This document shows, in pieces, positions 16,293 to 26,148 of a DNA stretch of 64,000 nucleotides. The DNA is taken from the NCBI RefSeq assembly GCF_014205255.1, contig NZ_JACHNE010000001.1, positions 4,092,001 through 4,156,000 of the forward strand. The letters run 5' to 3'. The notes under the pieces were generated by a model. It had not been told where the DNA came from, did not search any database, and was given only the letters and a program-made list of their open reading frames with translations. Both the position numbers and the translations under genes were made by a program. Every line of letters starts with the position of its first letter. Positions within the stretch are counted from its first letter, which is position 1. This DNA comes from Streptomyces caelestis (GTDB lineage Bacteria; Actinomycetota; Actinomycetes; Streptomycetales; Streptomycetaceae).

Positions 16293-18350
16293 TCAGGACG
16301 CCGAAGGCGTCCAGCCCGCGAGCCAGTCCGCGACCTCCTGGTTCGCGGCCTGCGCGTCCGTCAGGTGAGGACGGTTGGTGCTCTGCGCACCCGCGCCCGC
16401 ACCGCGGTTCTTGTACTCGGCGAAGCGGTCGTCCTTCCACGAGAAGCCGCTCATGTCGGTCCACGGCGTGGACTTGATCGCGGCGCTGAGGTCGGTGTTG
16501 CGCACCGTGGTCTGCGGATCGAGGGAGGCGTCCCCGCCCGCGTGCCAGGGCCGGCCGAGGTAGAAGCTCCCGGCGGAGACGTCCCCGTTCACCGTGGAGT
16601 TGGCGATCAGGATGCCCTTGCGGTTCGCGGCGGTGCTCGGGGCGGTGATGTACCCGGCCGAGGTGCCGTTCCAGCGCTTCTTCAGCGTGATGACGGACTT
16701 GTCGACGACGGCCGTGGCCCGCCCGAAGATGAAGTCGACGTTGCCGATGACGTAGGAGTTGCTGACGTAGACCCGGCCCAGCCGGTCCTTCGCGGCGGTG
16801 TCGAGCAGCAGAGTGTCCTGGTCGCCGCTGACGATGATCCCGTCCAGGAACACCTTGTCGGCGGCGGTCCGCAGGGCGACGGCCTGGTGGCCGTTCAGGC
16901 TCTGGTTCTTCGCCTCGTCGAAGTCGTTGGAGATGGTCAGGTTCCGGGCCTGGAAGTCGTCGGCCTCGACGGCGACGGTGGCGCTGCCGCCCGTGCCGTA
17001 CGTGCCGCCGCCGGGCTTGGGCGTGCCGGAGGCGTTGTTGTAGACGATCGTCGTGTCCTTGCGGCTGCTGCCGGTACCCCGGATGGTGACGTGCGGCTTG
17101 TTGGACGGCACCTTGACCGTCTCGCGGTACGTCCCCGGCTTCACGGCGATCACGACCCGCGACGGATTGTTCGCCGGTACGGCGTTCACGGCGGCCTGCA
17201 CGGTCGTGTACTGCCCGCTGCCGTCCTTGGCCACGGTGAGGGTGGTCGCGGCGGCGGCCTTGGTGGAGGCGGCGGTCCTGCCGATGGAAGCGCGGGGCCC
17301 GGCACCGGACTTGAGGATCGACGGCAGGTCGGCGGCCTTGTCGAGGGTGTAGGGGTAGTAGGCCTTCGGGTCGAAGGCGGTCCCGCCGCTCTCGTTGCGA
17401 CCGCTGGTGCCGGAGAAGGAGTTCCCGCGCTGGACGATGGCGGCGCCGCTGTCCTTGATGACGGGGTTCTTGATGCCCTGGAAGAGGGAGTTCTCCAGGA
17501 CCATCTTGGTCGCGCCGCGCGAGTAGTTGCCGTACGACGACTTGATGTCGGTGCCCGGGGCGTCCTCCAGGAAGTTGTTGTAGAGGTGGGCGTGGGCGGC
17601 GTTGTCGGTGGACGGGTTGCGCTGCTCGGTCTCGCGGATCCAGTTGTGGTGGATCGTGATGTCCGTCTTGACGTTCTCGGTCCAGCCGATGCCGAAGGTC
17701 TTGTTGTTGTCGCTCAGCTTGTTCCAGGAGACGGTGACGTTCGTGCTGTCCTTGCGGACGTCGATGAGCCCGTCGGCCATGTGCCGCAGATCGTTGTGAT
17801 CGATCCAGACGTGATGCGCGCCGTCCATCTGGATCGCGTCGAAGTCATGGTCCTTGTCGTTCCAGACGCCTTGGTACGAGTCCCGGATGGTCAGGTTCCG
17901 GATGATCACGTTGTGCACGCCCTGGCCGAGGAAGAACCCACCGCCGACGATGTGCCCGGAGGTCCCGGACCCGACGATGGTCTTGTCGGACTGCACCTTG
18001 ATCTCTTTGCCGACCGGGTTCATGGTGATCGTGCCGGCGACGACGATGACGTACGGCTCGGTGGCCGTGGCGTACTTCTCCAGCTCGGCCTGCGTCTTCA
18101 CGGTGACGGTCTTGCCGTCCCGGCCGCCGTACGTCCCGTTCTGGCCGAGGGAGTTGACGGAGGCGAACCCGTCGGCGGTGTCGGCGGCCCAGGCCGGGGC
18201 GGCGGCGGAGGCCTGCTGGGCGGTGGAGCCGAGGACGCCGAGGTCGGTGCCGTAGGCGAGGGTGCCGGCGGCGGTCAGGGCCAGCGGCACCCCGACCGCC
18301 AGGGCCGTGCGGCTTCTGCGGTGCCGGGGCTTGCTGTGCGGCTCACTCAT
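16293..18350 (-). CDS. secreted bifunctional pectate lyase-pectinesterase fusion
   Basis: 685 residues. The twin-Arg-rich N-terminus and hydrophobic stretch (about 15-34) are an export signal. Residues about 55-345 form a family 1 pectate lyase beta-helix, with VWIDHNDLRHMADGLIDV and RNPSTDNAAHAHLYNN. An Ala/Thr linker (about 350-370) leads to a family 8 carbohydrate esterase (pectinesterase, about 371-640). It carries GTYRETVKV, SGDQDTLL with Asp512, GNVDFIFG with Asp539 and LGRPW with Arg600. The enzyme would demethylate pectin and cleave the product on one chain. The linkage looks genuine: no frame break at the junction. Confidence 0.93.
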   Translation of the reverse strand: MSEPHSKPRHRRSRTALAVGVPLALTAAGTLAYGTDLGVLGSTAQQASAAAPAWAADTADGFASVNSLGQNGTYGGRDGKTVTVKTQAELEKYATATEPYVIVVAGTITMNPVGKEIKVQSDKTIVGSGTSGHIVGGGFFLGQGVHNVIIRNLTIRDSYQGVWNDKDHDFDAIQMDGAHHVWIDHNDLRHMADGLIDVRKDSTNVTVSWNKLSDNNKTFGIGWTENVKTDITIHHNWIRETEQRNPSTDNAAHAHLYNNFLEDAPGTDIKSSYGNYSRGATKMVLENSLFQGIKNPVIKDSGAAIVQRGNSFSGTSGRNESGGTAFDPKAYYPYTLDKAADLPSILKSGAGPRASIGRTAASTKAAAATTLTVAKDGSGQYTTVQAAVNAVPANNPSRVVIAVKPGTYRETVKVPSNKPHVTIRGTGSSRKDTTIVYNNASGTPKPGGGTYGTGGSATVAVEADDFQARNLTISNDFDEAKNQSLNGHQAVALRTAADKVFLDGIIVSGDQDTLLLDTAAKDRLGRVYVSNSYVIGNVDFIFGRATAVVDKSVITLKKRWNGTSAGYITAPSTAANRKGILIANSTVNGDVSAGSFYLGRPWHAGGDASLDPQTTVRNTDLSAAIKSTPWTDMSGFSWKDDRFAEYKNRGAGAGAQSTNRPHLTDAQAANQEVADWLAGWTPSAS

Positions 18351-18438
18351 GCGGCGAATCCGTTCCGTGCGGGGGGGGATGATCCGGGGATGGGTCGCCG
18401 CCCCGCACGGAAAGGTTGCCGTGCCTTGCGTATGTTCC

Positions 18439-19287
18439 TTACTTCACACAGGACTTGGGGTCGAGCTTCTCCTCGATCTTGTCCTCGCGGCCGTCGGGCT
18501 GGCCGTTGGGGAGGAGCTTGTCGGAGATGCCGTCGATGTAGTACCCGTGGGAGTAGATGGTCCGGTATCCCCGGTCACGCCAGCTGTGCGCGGTGCGGTC
18601 GCCGTCGCCCTTGTTCCACTCGTAGTCCTCGACGTGGAAGACGGGGTTCACGCGCACCACGCGCTGGTACGGCGTCCAGGTGACCGCGACCTGCCGGCAG
18701 GGCGGAATGGTCTTTTCACTCCGGGTCTCGAACTTGGCCTCCTTCTCCCAGCCCCACTCGTAGCCGGCACTGCCGCCGACGGTGCCGGAGAAGATGCTCT
18801 TGGCGAGGGAGAGGCTGATGGTCCCGCCGACGCTCTTCTTGGCGAACGTCTTGGTGCTGTAGCTGCTGACGAAGGTCTCCTTGTCGTCGGCGGAGCCCTT
18901 GTTGCCGATCCACCGGGACGTGCGGACGGTGTCGCCCTTGATGGACCAGGTCGAGGCCTCGGCGTACCCGCACCAGCCGCGGAACAGCTCCCACGGCCCG
19001 GCGGGCTTCCACAGCCCGAAGACGTCCCGCAGGTATTCGTCCTGGGTCTTGAACTCACCGGTCTCGACGTTGAGGGCGCCGGAGACGCCCGTCAGGCTCG
19101 CCTCCTGGTTGCAGAGCCGCTCGATCATCCGGTCGGTGTCACCGGGGTCGACGCCCCGGATGTTGGTCGCCCCGGCGGGCCCGGCCGTCGCGGTGCCCGC
19201 GCCGGCCAGGAGACCGGACACGGCGAGGGCGGTGGAAGCGGCAACGACGCCGTATTTTCTGAGAGTTGGCTTACGAATGAGACGCAT
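18439..19287 (-). CDS. secreted protein resembling aerolysin/ETX-MTX2 pore-forming toxins
   Basis: 282 residues with a clear signal peptide (hydrophobic core about 14-30, cleavage near TATAGPA). A Ser/Thr/Gly-rich alternating strand region (about 140-175) is followed by an EWGWEKE segment, an SEKTIPPCRQVAVTW segment and further strands. That order, an amphipathic insertion hairpin then a Pro-containing strand, is what ETX/MTX2 and aerolysin-type proteins show. Recognition is by pattern only; it could be a beta-rich protein of other function. An AGGAGTG site precedes the ATG. Confidence 0.6.
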   Translation of the reverse strand: MRLIRKPTLRKYGVVAASTALAVSGLLAGAGTATAGPAGATNIRGVDPGDTDRMIERLCNQEASLTGVSGALNVETGEFKTQDEYLRDVFGLWKPAGPWELFRGWCGYAEASTWSIKGDTVRTSRWIGNKGSADDKETFVSSYSTKTFAKKSVGGTISLSLAKSIFSGTVGGSAGYEWGWEKEAKFETRSEKTIPPCRQVAVTWTPYQRVVRVNPVFHVEDYEWNKGDGDRTAHSWRDRGYRTIYSHGYYIDGISDKLLPNGQPDGREDKIEEKLDPKSCVK

Positions 19288-19409
19288 GGGGGTCGCTCAC
19301 TCCTGTGGGGGTCTGTTACGGCGGTGAAGATGCCAGAACGGGTGCAGGAGTTCGCGCTACTGGTGAGTATGACAGGACATTGACAGCTGGCCGGGTTTCA
19401 TATGCCGTT

Positions 19410-19679
19410 TTATCGGGTGTCGCCCCCACGGCTACGACTGACCGCGACACGTAACACGTCTCCCAGGGACTCCACCGCCCTCGTCAGTGCGAAACGCACG
19501 GCGCGTTCACCGGCCTCGGAGTCCCCGAGTACGGCCTTGGCGCCCGCGAGCACCTGCTCGGCGGAGGCGAGTTGAGCGGCCTCTACGTCGTCGGCGAGCC
19601 GCGAGAGGAGGCTGCCCGGGTCGTCGGTGGAGAGGTAACAGGGCTTGCCGTCGGCGCCGGCCCAGGGGAGCAGCCTCAT
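19410..19679 (-). CDS. small helical protein of the Xre/DUF397 neighbourhood
   Basis: 89 residues from ATG 19679, with a GGAGGTC site upstream. Starts MRLLPWAGADGKPCYLSTDD and continues as a likely helical bundle (about 25-80). Its start overlaps the stop of the upstream 74-residue gene as ATGA, so the two are translationally coupled. Similar small proteins accompany Xre-DUF397 pairs in Streptomyces; the function is unknown to me. Confidence 0.65.
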   Translation of the reverse strand: MRLLPWAGADGKPCYLSTDDPGSLLSRLADDVEAAQLASAEQVLAGAKAVLGDSEAGERAVRFALTRAVESLGDVLRVAVSRSRGGDTR

Positions 19680-19900
19680 GCGAAGACCTCCACGGTGTGG
19701 AGGTACGGCCGTACCAGTGGGGTGTCCATCATCAGGGGCTCTTCCACAACGAGGGGTCGGGGTGGGGATGTCGGCGGGGGGTGAGGGATGGTCCACGCCC
19801 CTTGAGCCGGCGCCGCCCGGTGACGCCCCCGGGCGGGCAGCAGGATCCGCACGAGGAGGAGCAGGACCGACTCGCAGAGTTCGGCGATACGCAGGCGCAC
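19676..19900 (-). CDS. small Streptomyces-type protein with LVRPYL motif
   Basis: 74 residues from GTG 19900. An amphipathic leader (ELCESVLLLLVRILLP) is followed by a Pro-rich middle and a closing PLVRPYLHTVEVF segment. This is a layout I associate with small Streptomyces proteins beside regulatory gene pairs. It is coupled to the next gene by an ATGA overlap. The long hydrophobic helix near the start suggests membrane association. No function is known. Confidence 0.6.
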   Translation of the reverse strand: MRLRIAELCESVLLLLVRILLPARGRHRAAPAQGAWTIPHPPPTSPPRPLVVEEPLMMDTPLVRPYLHTVEVFA

Positions 19901-20004
19901 GGGGTGTCCCTTCTCAGGGCAGGCGGGAGGGGTCTGACGAGCGGTGATTACCGTTCGTGCCTTGATGGTCACTGGTCGCGCGTACGCTCTGGAAGAGGGC
20001 TGGC

Positions 20005-20025
20005 GTTGCCTGAGCGCCAGGCAAC
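20005..20025 (+). promoter_or_regulatory. inverted repeat just upstream of the Xre gene
   Basis: Perfect 8-bp arms GTTGCCTG and CAGGCAAC with a 5-base spacer sit 13 bases ahead of the Xre ATG, overlapping its leader. The size and place suit an autoregulatory operator for an Xre dimer. Alternatively it forms an mRNA hairpin near the ribosome site. Confidence 0.5.
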
Positions 20026-20038
20026 GGCGAGGGGTGAC

Positions 20039-20872
20039 ATGGGCGATTTCGTTGACGGGGAGCGCGAGTCGAGGCGCGCCGAGCTCGGACGGACGCTGCG
20101 GTTCCTGCGGGAGAAGGCAGGCAAGACACTCGCGCAGTTGTCGGCGGAGACGGCGTACGACAAGAGCTACCTCTTCCGTCTGGAGAAGGGGGAGCGCCTG
20201 TCCAAGCGGGCGGTCATGGAGGACCTGGACAGCTACTACGAGTCCGGTGACCTGCTGGTTCGCCTGTGGCGGGACGCGCGCAAGGAGGTCATCAAGGACA
20301 AGTACAAGGCGTTCATGGAGCTTGAGGCGACGGCTCGCGTCATGTGGATGTTCCAGCTGGCGGTGCCTGGACTGTTGCAGACCGAGGACTATGCCCGCAC
20401 GGTGTTGTCAGGGTTGTCCAGAGCCCAGACAACGGCTGGCAACAGCGAGGAGATCGAGGAACAGGTGGCCTTGCGCACGGGACGGCAGGAACTGCTGTAC
20501 CGCGAACCGGCGCCCAGCATTCGCGTGATCCTGGACGAGGGAGCGCTTCGACGGCCTGTGCCCGACGGGAAGGTGTGGGCTGACCAACTGTCGCGCCTGT
20601 TGGACGCGGCCGAGTTGCCGTCGGTCGCACTTCAGGTTCTGCCCTACACAGCAGGCGTGCACGACCTCATGAACAGCCACCTCACACTGTTGTGGCAACG
20701 CGTCGGCGATCCCGTTGCCTATGTCGAAGGCAACAGCTTCGGCGAGTTGATCGACGACCCAGACAAGGTCTTGTCCTTCCGCTGGTCCTACGATCTCGTC
20801 AGGGACGCGGCGCTGACTCCGGAGGAGTCGAGGGCGTTCATCAAGCGTCTCTTGGAGGAGTGCAGATCATGA
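20039..20872 (+). CDS. Xre-family regulator with DUF5753 C-terminal domain
   Basis: 277 residues. The helix-turn-helix (about 13-70) includes GKTLAQLSAETAYDKSYLFR. The rest matches the DUF5753 domain, with VPGLLQTEDYARTVL and the closing LTPEESRAFIKRLLEEC. Such proteins are paired with DUF397 partners across Streptomyces and behave like antitoxin or developmental regulators. The ATG at 20039 has a GAGGGG site; any upstream extension is low complexity. Its stop overlaps the first DUF397 gene (ATGA). Confidence 0.9.
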   Translation: MGDFVDGERESRRAELGRTLRFLREKAGKTLAQLSAETAYDKSYLFRLEKGERLSKRAVMEDLDSYYESGDLLVRLWRDARKEVIKDKYKAFMELEATARVMWMFQLAVPGLLQTEDYARTVLSGLSRAQTTAGNSEEIEEQVALRTGRQELLYREPAPSIRVILDEGALRRPVPDGKVWADQLSRLLDAAELPSVALQVLPYTAGVHDLMNSHLTLLWQRVGDPVAYVEGNSFGELIDDPDKVLSFRWSYDLVRDAALTPEESRAFIKRLLEECRS

Positions 20873-21084
20873 ACCGAACCCTCGATCTCGGCACCGTCGT
20901 GTGGCGCAAGTCGTCCTACAGCGATGGGGGGCAGACCAACTGCCTGGAGGTCGCCGACAACCACCCCGGCATAGTCCCCGTCCGCGACAGCAAGCAGTCG
21001 GACGGCCCGATACTCGTGTTCGGCGCGAGCCCTTGGACGTCGTTCTTGGCTGGCGTCAAGGACGAAAGCCCCACGCGCGTATGA
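20869..21084 (+). CDS. DUF397 protein, first copy
   Basis: 71 residues. Contains the full DUF397 core: VWRKSSYSDGG, NCLEVA, VPVRDSK and DGPILVF. DUF397 proteins are small partners of Xre/DUF5753 regulators, in some cases with antitoxin-like or WhiJ-linked developmental roles. Coupled at both ends by ATGA overlaps, to the Xre gene before and the second DUF397 after. Confidence 0.88.
   Translation: MNRTLDLGTVVWRKSSYSDGGQTNCLEVADNHPGIVPVRDSKQSDGPILVFGASPWTSFLAGVKDESPTRV
20901..21045 (+). repeat. direct repeat copy 1 (DUF397 core)
   Basis: 145 bases of the first DUF397 gene that are about 90% identical to 21152-21296 in the second copy, with no length change. It shows a tandem gene duplication. 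Confidence 0.85.
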
Positions 21085-21317
21085 CTCGGGTAGCGAACGA
21101 CAGGAACGCTGCCGGAAAGACCCACTCGGCCAGGGACGCCAGCGCGTCGTTGTGGCGCAAGTCGTCCTACAGCGACGGGGGTGGCACGAACTGCCTCGAA
21201 GTCGCCGACAACCACCCCGGCACAGTCCCCGTCCGCGACAGCAAGCAGCCGGACGGCCCGATACTCGTGTTCGGCGCGAGCCCCTGGGCGTCGTTCCTGA
21301 CGTACGTCACCAAGTAA
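21081..21317 (+). CDS. DUF397 protein, second copy
   Basis: 78 residues. The core is nearly identical to the first copy (SLWRKSSYSDGG, NCLEVADNHPG, DGPILVFGASPW). The first 22 residues differ, adding a basic polar extension (NDRNAAGKTHSARD). The start overlaps the first copy as ATGA. The two copies may be redundant, or one may have a new partner. The 3' end overlaps the convergent LysR gene by 11 bases. Confidence 0.85.
   Translation: MTRVANDRNAAGKTHSARDASASLWRKSSYSDGGGTNCLEVADNHPGTVPVRDSKQPDGPILVFGASPWASFLTYVTK
21152..21296 (+). repeat. direct repeat copy 2 (DUF397 core)
   Basis: Second 145-base copy, offset 251 bases from the first. Most differences are silent or in the loop after SDGG. 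Confidence 0.85.
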
Positions 21318-22242
21318 CCGCCCACGCCGGTTTCCAGACCTCCCCCTCGGTCAACCGGGGGCGCGTCGCCAGCAGGTGGTCGCGGAGTGCTTCCAGGCCG
21401 GGATGCGGATTGTCCGTGCGCCAGAGGAGGGAGTGCGGGTAGACCGGGGTCGGGTCGCGCAGGGGGACGAGGCGCAGGTCGTGGTCGGCCGGCCAGACCA
21501 GTGGGGTGCGTTCACTGAGGAAGGTCGCCAGGGTCGAGGAACCGGCGATGGTGTCGAGGAGGGCCTCGATGCCGAAGTTGGGGCCGATCGTGTCGATGGA
21601 CGGGCCGAAGGTCTCGGCGAGTTCGTCGTAGTAGGCGGACCACTCCGTGCCGGGCACGTTGCCCGGCATCCAGATCCGGTGTCCGGCCAGTTGCGCGGGT
21701 GTCACCGAGGCGGCTCGGAAGAACTCGTGGTCGGGGCCGACGCACAGGCGCAGCGGCTCGTCCAGGACGGGGACGGCCTCGATGCCGTCGGGGAGCCGGC
21801 GCCCGGGCATGGTGACGGCACGGAACGTGGCGTCGACGGCCCCGTCCCGCACGGCGGTCACCGCCGTATTCGCGTCGAAGAGCGTGACGACGTCCAGGGC
21901 GATATCGGGATGCGCCCGGTGGAAGTCCCGTACCAGTCCGGCCGGGGCCGCCCGCCGCCCCACGACGTCCACCCGCAGCGCGCGTTCCCCGGGGCGCACA
22001 GCTGCCACCGCCCGCTCCTCCGCCTGGAGCAGGGCCCGGGCGTGCGACAGGAGGACCTGCCCGTCGATGGTGAGTTCCGCGCCACGCGGCGTTCGCACCA
22101 GGAGCCGCACCCCCAGGTCCTTCTCCAGCGCGGCGATCCGCTTGGAGACCGCCTGCTGGGTGAGCGACAGGTCGACGGCGGCCTTCTGGAACTGCCCGGC
22201 GTCGGCGATCGCGACGAAGGCCCGTACGGCTTTGAGGTCCAC
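21307..22242 (-). CDS. LysR-family transcriptional regulator
   Basis: 311 residues from a GTG. The N-terminal winged helix (about 1-60) includes AVDLSLTQQAVSKRIAALEKDLGVRLL. The effector-binding domain (about 90-300) follows in two alpha/beta lobes. The target usually lies divergent to a LysR gene, but here the gene upstream is co-directional, so the target is unclear. About 33 bases separate it from the membrane protein stop upstream, so it could also be the tail of that transcript. Confidence 0.88.
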   Translation of the reverse strand: MDLKAVRAFVAIADAGQFQKAAVDLSLTQQAVSKRIAALEKDLGVRLLVRTPRGAELTIDGQVLLSHARALLQAEERAVAAVRPGERALRVDVVGRRAAPAGLVRDFHRAHPDIALDVVTLFDANTAVTAVRDGAVDATFRAVTMPGRRLPDGIEAVPVLDEPLRLCVGPDHEFFRAASVTPAQLAGHRIWMPGNVPGTEWSAYYDELAETFGPSIDTIGPNFGIEALLDTIAGSSTLATFLSERTPLVWPADHDLRLVPLRDPTPVYPHSLLWRTDNPHPGLEALRDHLLATRPRLTEGEVWKPAWAVTW

Positions 22243-22275
22243 GCCGTCACCCTAGGTTCCTGAACCGCGAGCGGA

Positions 22276-22959
22276 TCAACCAGCCCGGCGCAGATCTCGC
22301 CACCCGGCACCGCGACGGCCCGGCACCACCCGCCACGACCACCGCCGCAACGGCTCCACCACCCCCAGCACCCCCACCAGTACAGCCCCGGCCAGCACCA
22401 CCGCCCACCGGTCGTGCGCCGCCGCCCACCGCTCATCCTCCACCGGCACGAACAGCGCCCACCGCCCCGGCCAGAACAGCACGGCCAGTACCGCCGAGGT
22501 CAGCAGGCCGGCCGCGACCCGCGGTCCGGGCCGCGTGGCCTCGGTGCAGCGCACCGCGACCGCCGCACCGGCCACCGCCAGGGCGAACGCCGCCCCGGCC
22601 TCCAGCGTGATGTCGGCGACCGGCGGCCGTAGCTCCGGCGGCACGAGCAGCAGTGCCGCGGTCCACCAGGCCGCCGTGGCGGGGACGACGAGGGCCACCC
22701 GCAGCGCGACGCGGACCGGGCGCGGGGTCGGCACGGTGGCCGTGGTGTGCCGGGCGGGGTCGTCCAGGAGGAAGACCAGGCCCATCGCGAAGGCCAGGAC
22801 CGCGGCCCGCAGCAGGTGCAGGGAGAGCCGCTCGCCCGTCTCACCGGTGATCCGGGTGAGCGTGGCGAGCAGCAGTCCCGCCCCGCCGGCCGTGCCGACC
22901 ACGCCCCACGGCAGGGTCCGGCCGGCCATGGCGACCAACTCCCCGTTCAGTCGAGGCAC
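22276..22959 (-). CDS. multi-pass membrane protein, last gene of the sigma/ABC operon
   Basis: 227 residues from GTG 22959, which has a GAGGGGG site. An ATG at 22929 (217 residues, GGGGAG site) is an equally good start. About six hydrophobic segments, for example 17-32, 48-65, 85-106, 117-135, 150-167 and 187-202. No recognisable catalytic motif. The start overlaps the permease stop by 13 bases, so it is part of that operon and may be an accessory to the ABC transporter. Confidence 0.75.
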   Translation of the reverse strand: MPRLNGELVAMAGRTLPWGVVGTAGGAGLLLATLTRITGETGERLSLHLLRAAVLAFAMGLVFLLDDPARHTTATVPTPRPVRVALRVALVVPATAAWWTAALLLVPPELRPPVADITLEAGAAFALAVAGAAVAVRCTEATRPGPRVAAGLLTSAVLAVLFWPGRWALFVPVEDERWAAAHDRWAVVLAGAVLVGVLGVVEPLRRWSWRVVPGRRGAGWRDLRRAG

Positions 22960-24454
22960 TTGTCGTCCCCCTCGGGTGCCTTCACGCCCAGCAGCCGCGC
23001 CGCCCGGGCCGCCGTCACCTTCGGCTCGGTCAGTTCGGCCCAGTGGGACTTCACGCGGGCGGTGACCTCACCCCGGGGCCGGTCCAGCAGCTCGCGCAGG
23101 ACCTCCGTCTGGGCGTCCGTCATGTACATCCCGTCCGTCGGCTGGAGCACCAGGGCCGAGCCGGTCACGCTGTCGTCGAGGCGGACGCGGCGCAGGGCCG
23201 CCACCGGGTCGGACTCCCAGCCCAGGGCCAGCCACATGACGGTGACCATGCGGCCGTCGCACATCGAGGTCGACGCCTTCTCGTTGCCCGCGACCAGCAC
23301 ACCGGCCACGGCCGCCGAGAACTCGGGGACGCGGTTTCCGCCCCACCGGGTGCCCACGGTCACCTCGTGCGGACGCTCCAGGGGCGTCAGCGCACCATCG
23401 CCGGAGAGGCCGTAACGGGCCTCGATCCGCTGCCGTACGACGACCTTCTGCTCGTGGGCGCTGCCACCGGCCAGGGACCGCACCCGGTCCACGACCCCCG
23501 CCCAGTCCGCGACCCGCGGTCCCCACTCGGGGAACACGCAGTACGTCGATCCGTCCCGCCGGACGCAGGAGTGCATCTCGTCCGGGTTCACCGTGGCCCG
23601 CTCGCGGGCCTTGACCAGCTCGGGCGAGTCACCGCCCGTCTGGGCGACCCCGCCCACCAGCGTCATGGCCACCGCTCCGGCGATCCCGGCCATCACCACC
23701 GGCTTGCGGCCACCGGCGGCCAGCACCGCCACCAGGCCCGCGCACAGCGCCAGCCCGGCCAGATACAGCGCGTGCCAGGCGGCGGGCCGGCCTATCAGGT
23801 CGGACGGCAGCGTGCTGGCGGTCGCCTCGACGGCCACCGGCATGAACCACCGGGTGTCGCCGTCGCTCGTGCCCGTACCGAAGAGCAAGAGGAACAGGAA
23901 GAACACCACCGTCAGCGGCGCGGCGATCGCCGCCCTCACCAACCCGGCCATGAGCAGTCCGACCAGCCCGGACAGCAACACGATCAGCGGCCCCACGAGC
24001 AGTTCGGCCACCGAACCGTGCCCGATCGCCCCGGGCCTGAGCGCCTCCCGGCCGAACTGCGCGGCCACACACACGGCGGTGAGCAGGGCCGCTGCCACGA
24101 CCGACAGCGCGTGGGCGACCGTACGCCGCCACGGCGGGAGGACCAGCACCGCGAAGTGGTGCTCCGTCCCGTGCCGTCGCGAGCGCAGCGCGGCCAGGTT
24201 GACGGACAGCAGGACCGCGAGGCCGACCAGCATCGGCGCACTCTGGGTGGCGCGGTCGACGTCCTGGAGGGCCGGGTAGCCGTCCCAGTCCTTCCCGCCG
24301 CGCCACACGGTCCAGCCGAGGTACACGAGGAAGGCGATGACCACCGGCAGCCTCGTCAGCAGCCGGCGCGTCTCGAACAGCGCCAGGGCCGCCACGGCCG
24401 CTCCCGAGGCCCCGGGCCGTACATCGGACACGACCGGCCTCTCCACCACCGTCG

Positions 24455-24458
<4 letters not shown>
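22947..24458 (-). CDS. ABC transporter permease with extracytoplasmic C-terminal domain
   Basis: 503 residues from ATG 24458. About seven hydrophobic helices lie in the first 290 residues. A hydrophilic C-terminal region of about 200 residues follows (from about SPELVKARERATVNP) and includes conserved Cys-containing MHSCVRRDGSTYCVF. That large domain is unusual for an ABC-2 type permease; it may be a sensor or adaptor. ATGA overlap with the ATPase gene shows coupling. Substrate unknown. Confidence 0.82.
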
Positions 24459-25311
<853 letters not shown>

Positions 25312-25315
<4 letters not shown>

Positions 25316-26148
25316 ACGGCACGTCCCTGGAAGAGATCGAAGCGGTCACGGAAGACGAAGAGCAGCCCGGCGGCGAGCGCGGCGACCAGCGCCGCCACGC
25401 CCTGCCCGGCGACGGTGAACGGCGCGAGCGGCACCTCGGGCCCTGCCCGCAGCGCCTCGGCCAGCACCAGCAGCCCGACCCACGCCCCGCCGACCAGGGA
25501 CGGCGCGAGCACCGGCCCCAGCCGGGGGGTCAGCGCCAGCCCGGTCGAGGTGAGCGCGAGCGCGGGCAGCAGCCAGGCCAGCGCACGCAGCCCGTACGCG
25601 GGCAGCGTGAGTGTCGCGAGCCCGTTCAGCCCCAGCACCACGCCCAGCACGGCCACCGTCCGGATCATCAGCAGCCGGAACCCGTGCATCGGCGCGACGA
25701 CGGCCATCTCGTACGTCGGATCCAGCGCGGGCCCGTACGACAGCGCCACCCCCGCCAGCGGCAGCAGCGGCGCGAGAGCGAGGAACAGCGTGGGGAACTC
25801 CCCGCTGTGCGGGGCATGCCCCGCCCCGACACTCAGCAGCAGCACGACGACGACGGCCCCCAGCCACGACCGCCGCAGCACCGGCGCCGCCGCCAGCAGC
25901 CGCGCGGTGTGACCGGCCACCCCGACCCGCACCAGCAACGACTCCAGCACCCCCGCCCGGGGGGCGTCGAGCTCGGCGTCGAGCCGTTCCCATCCCGCGT
26001 CGAGCGCGACCGGATCGCTCATCTCGGCGAGCACGCCCCGGCACGCGGCACAGGCGCCCAGGTGCGCGTCGGCGGACCACAGAGCCGGTGCCGCCAGCTC
26101 GCCGCGCGCGTAGGCGCGCAGATCCTCTTCGGGCACATGCCAACTCAT
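25312..26148 (-). CDS. zinc-finger (zf-HC2-like) membrane protein, probable anti-sigma factor
   Basis: 278 residues. The cytoplasmic N-terminus carries HLGACAAC (about 29-36), the His-x3-Cys-x2-Cys zinc motif of anti-sigma factors. From about residue 95 there are roughly six transmembrane helices, more than the single helix of a classical anti-sigma factor. The fused membrane part may be another ABC-linked subunit. It follows the ECF sigma gene with an ATGA overlap, the standard arrangement for a sigma/anti-sigma pair. Confidence 0.83.
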
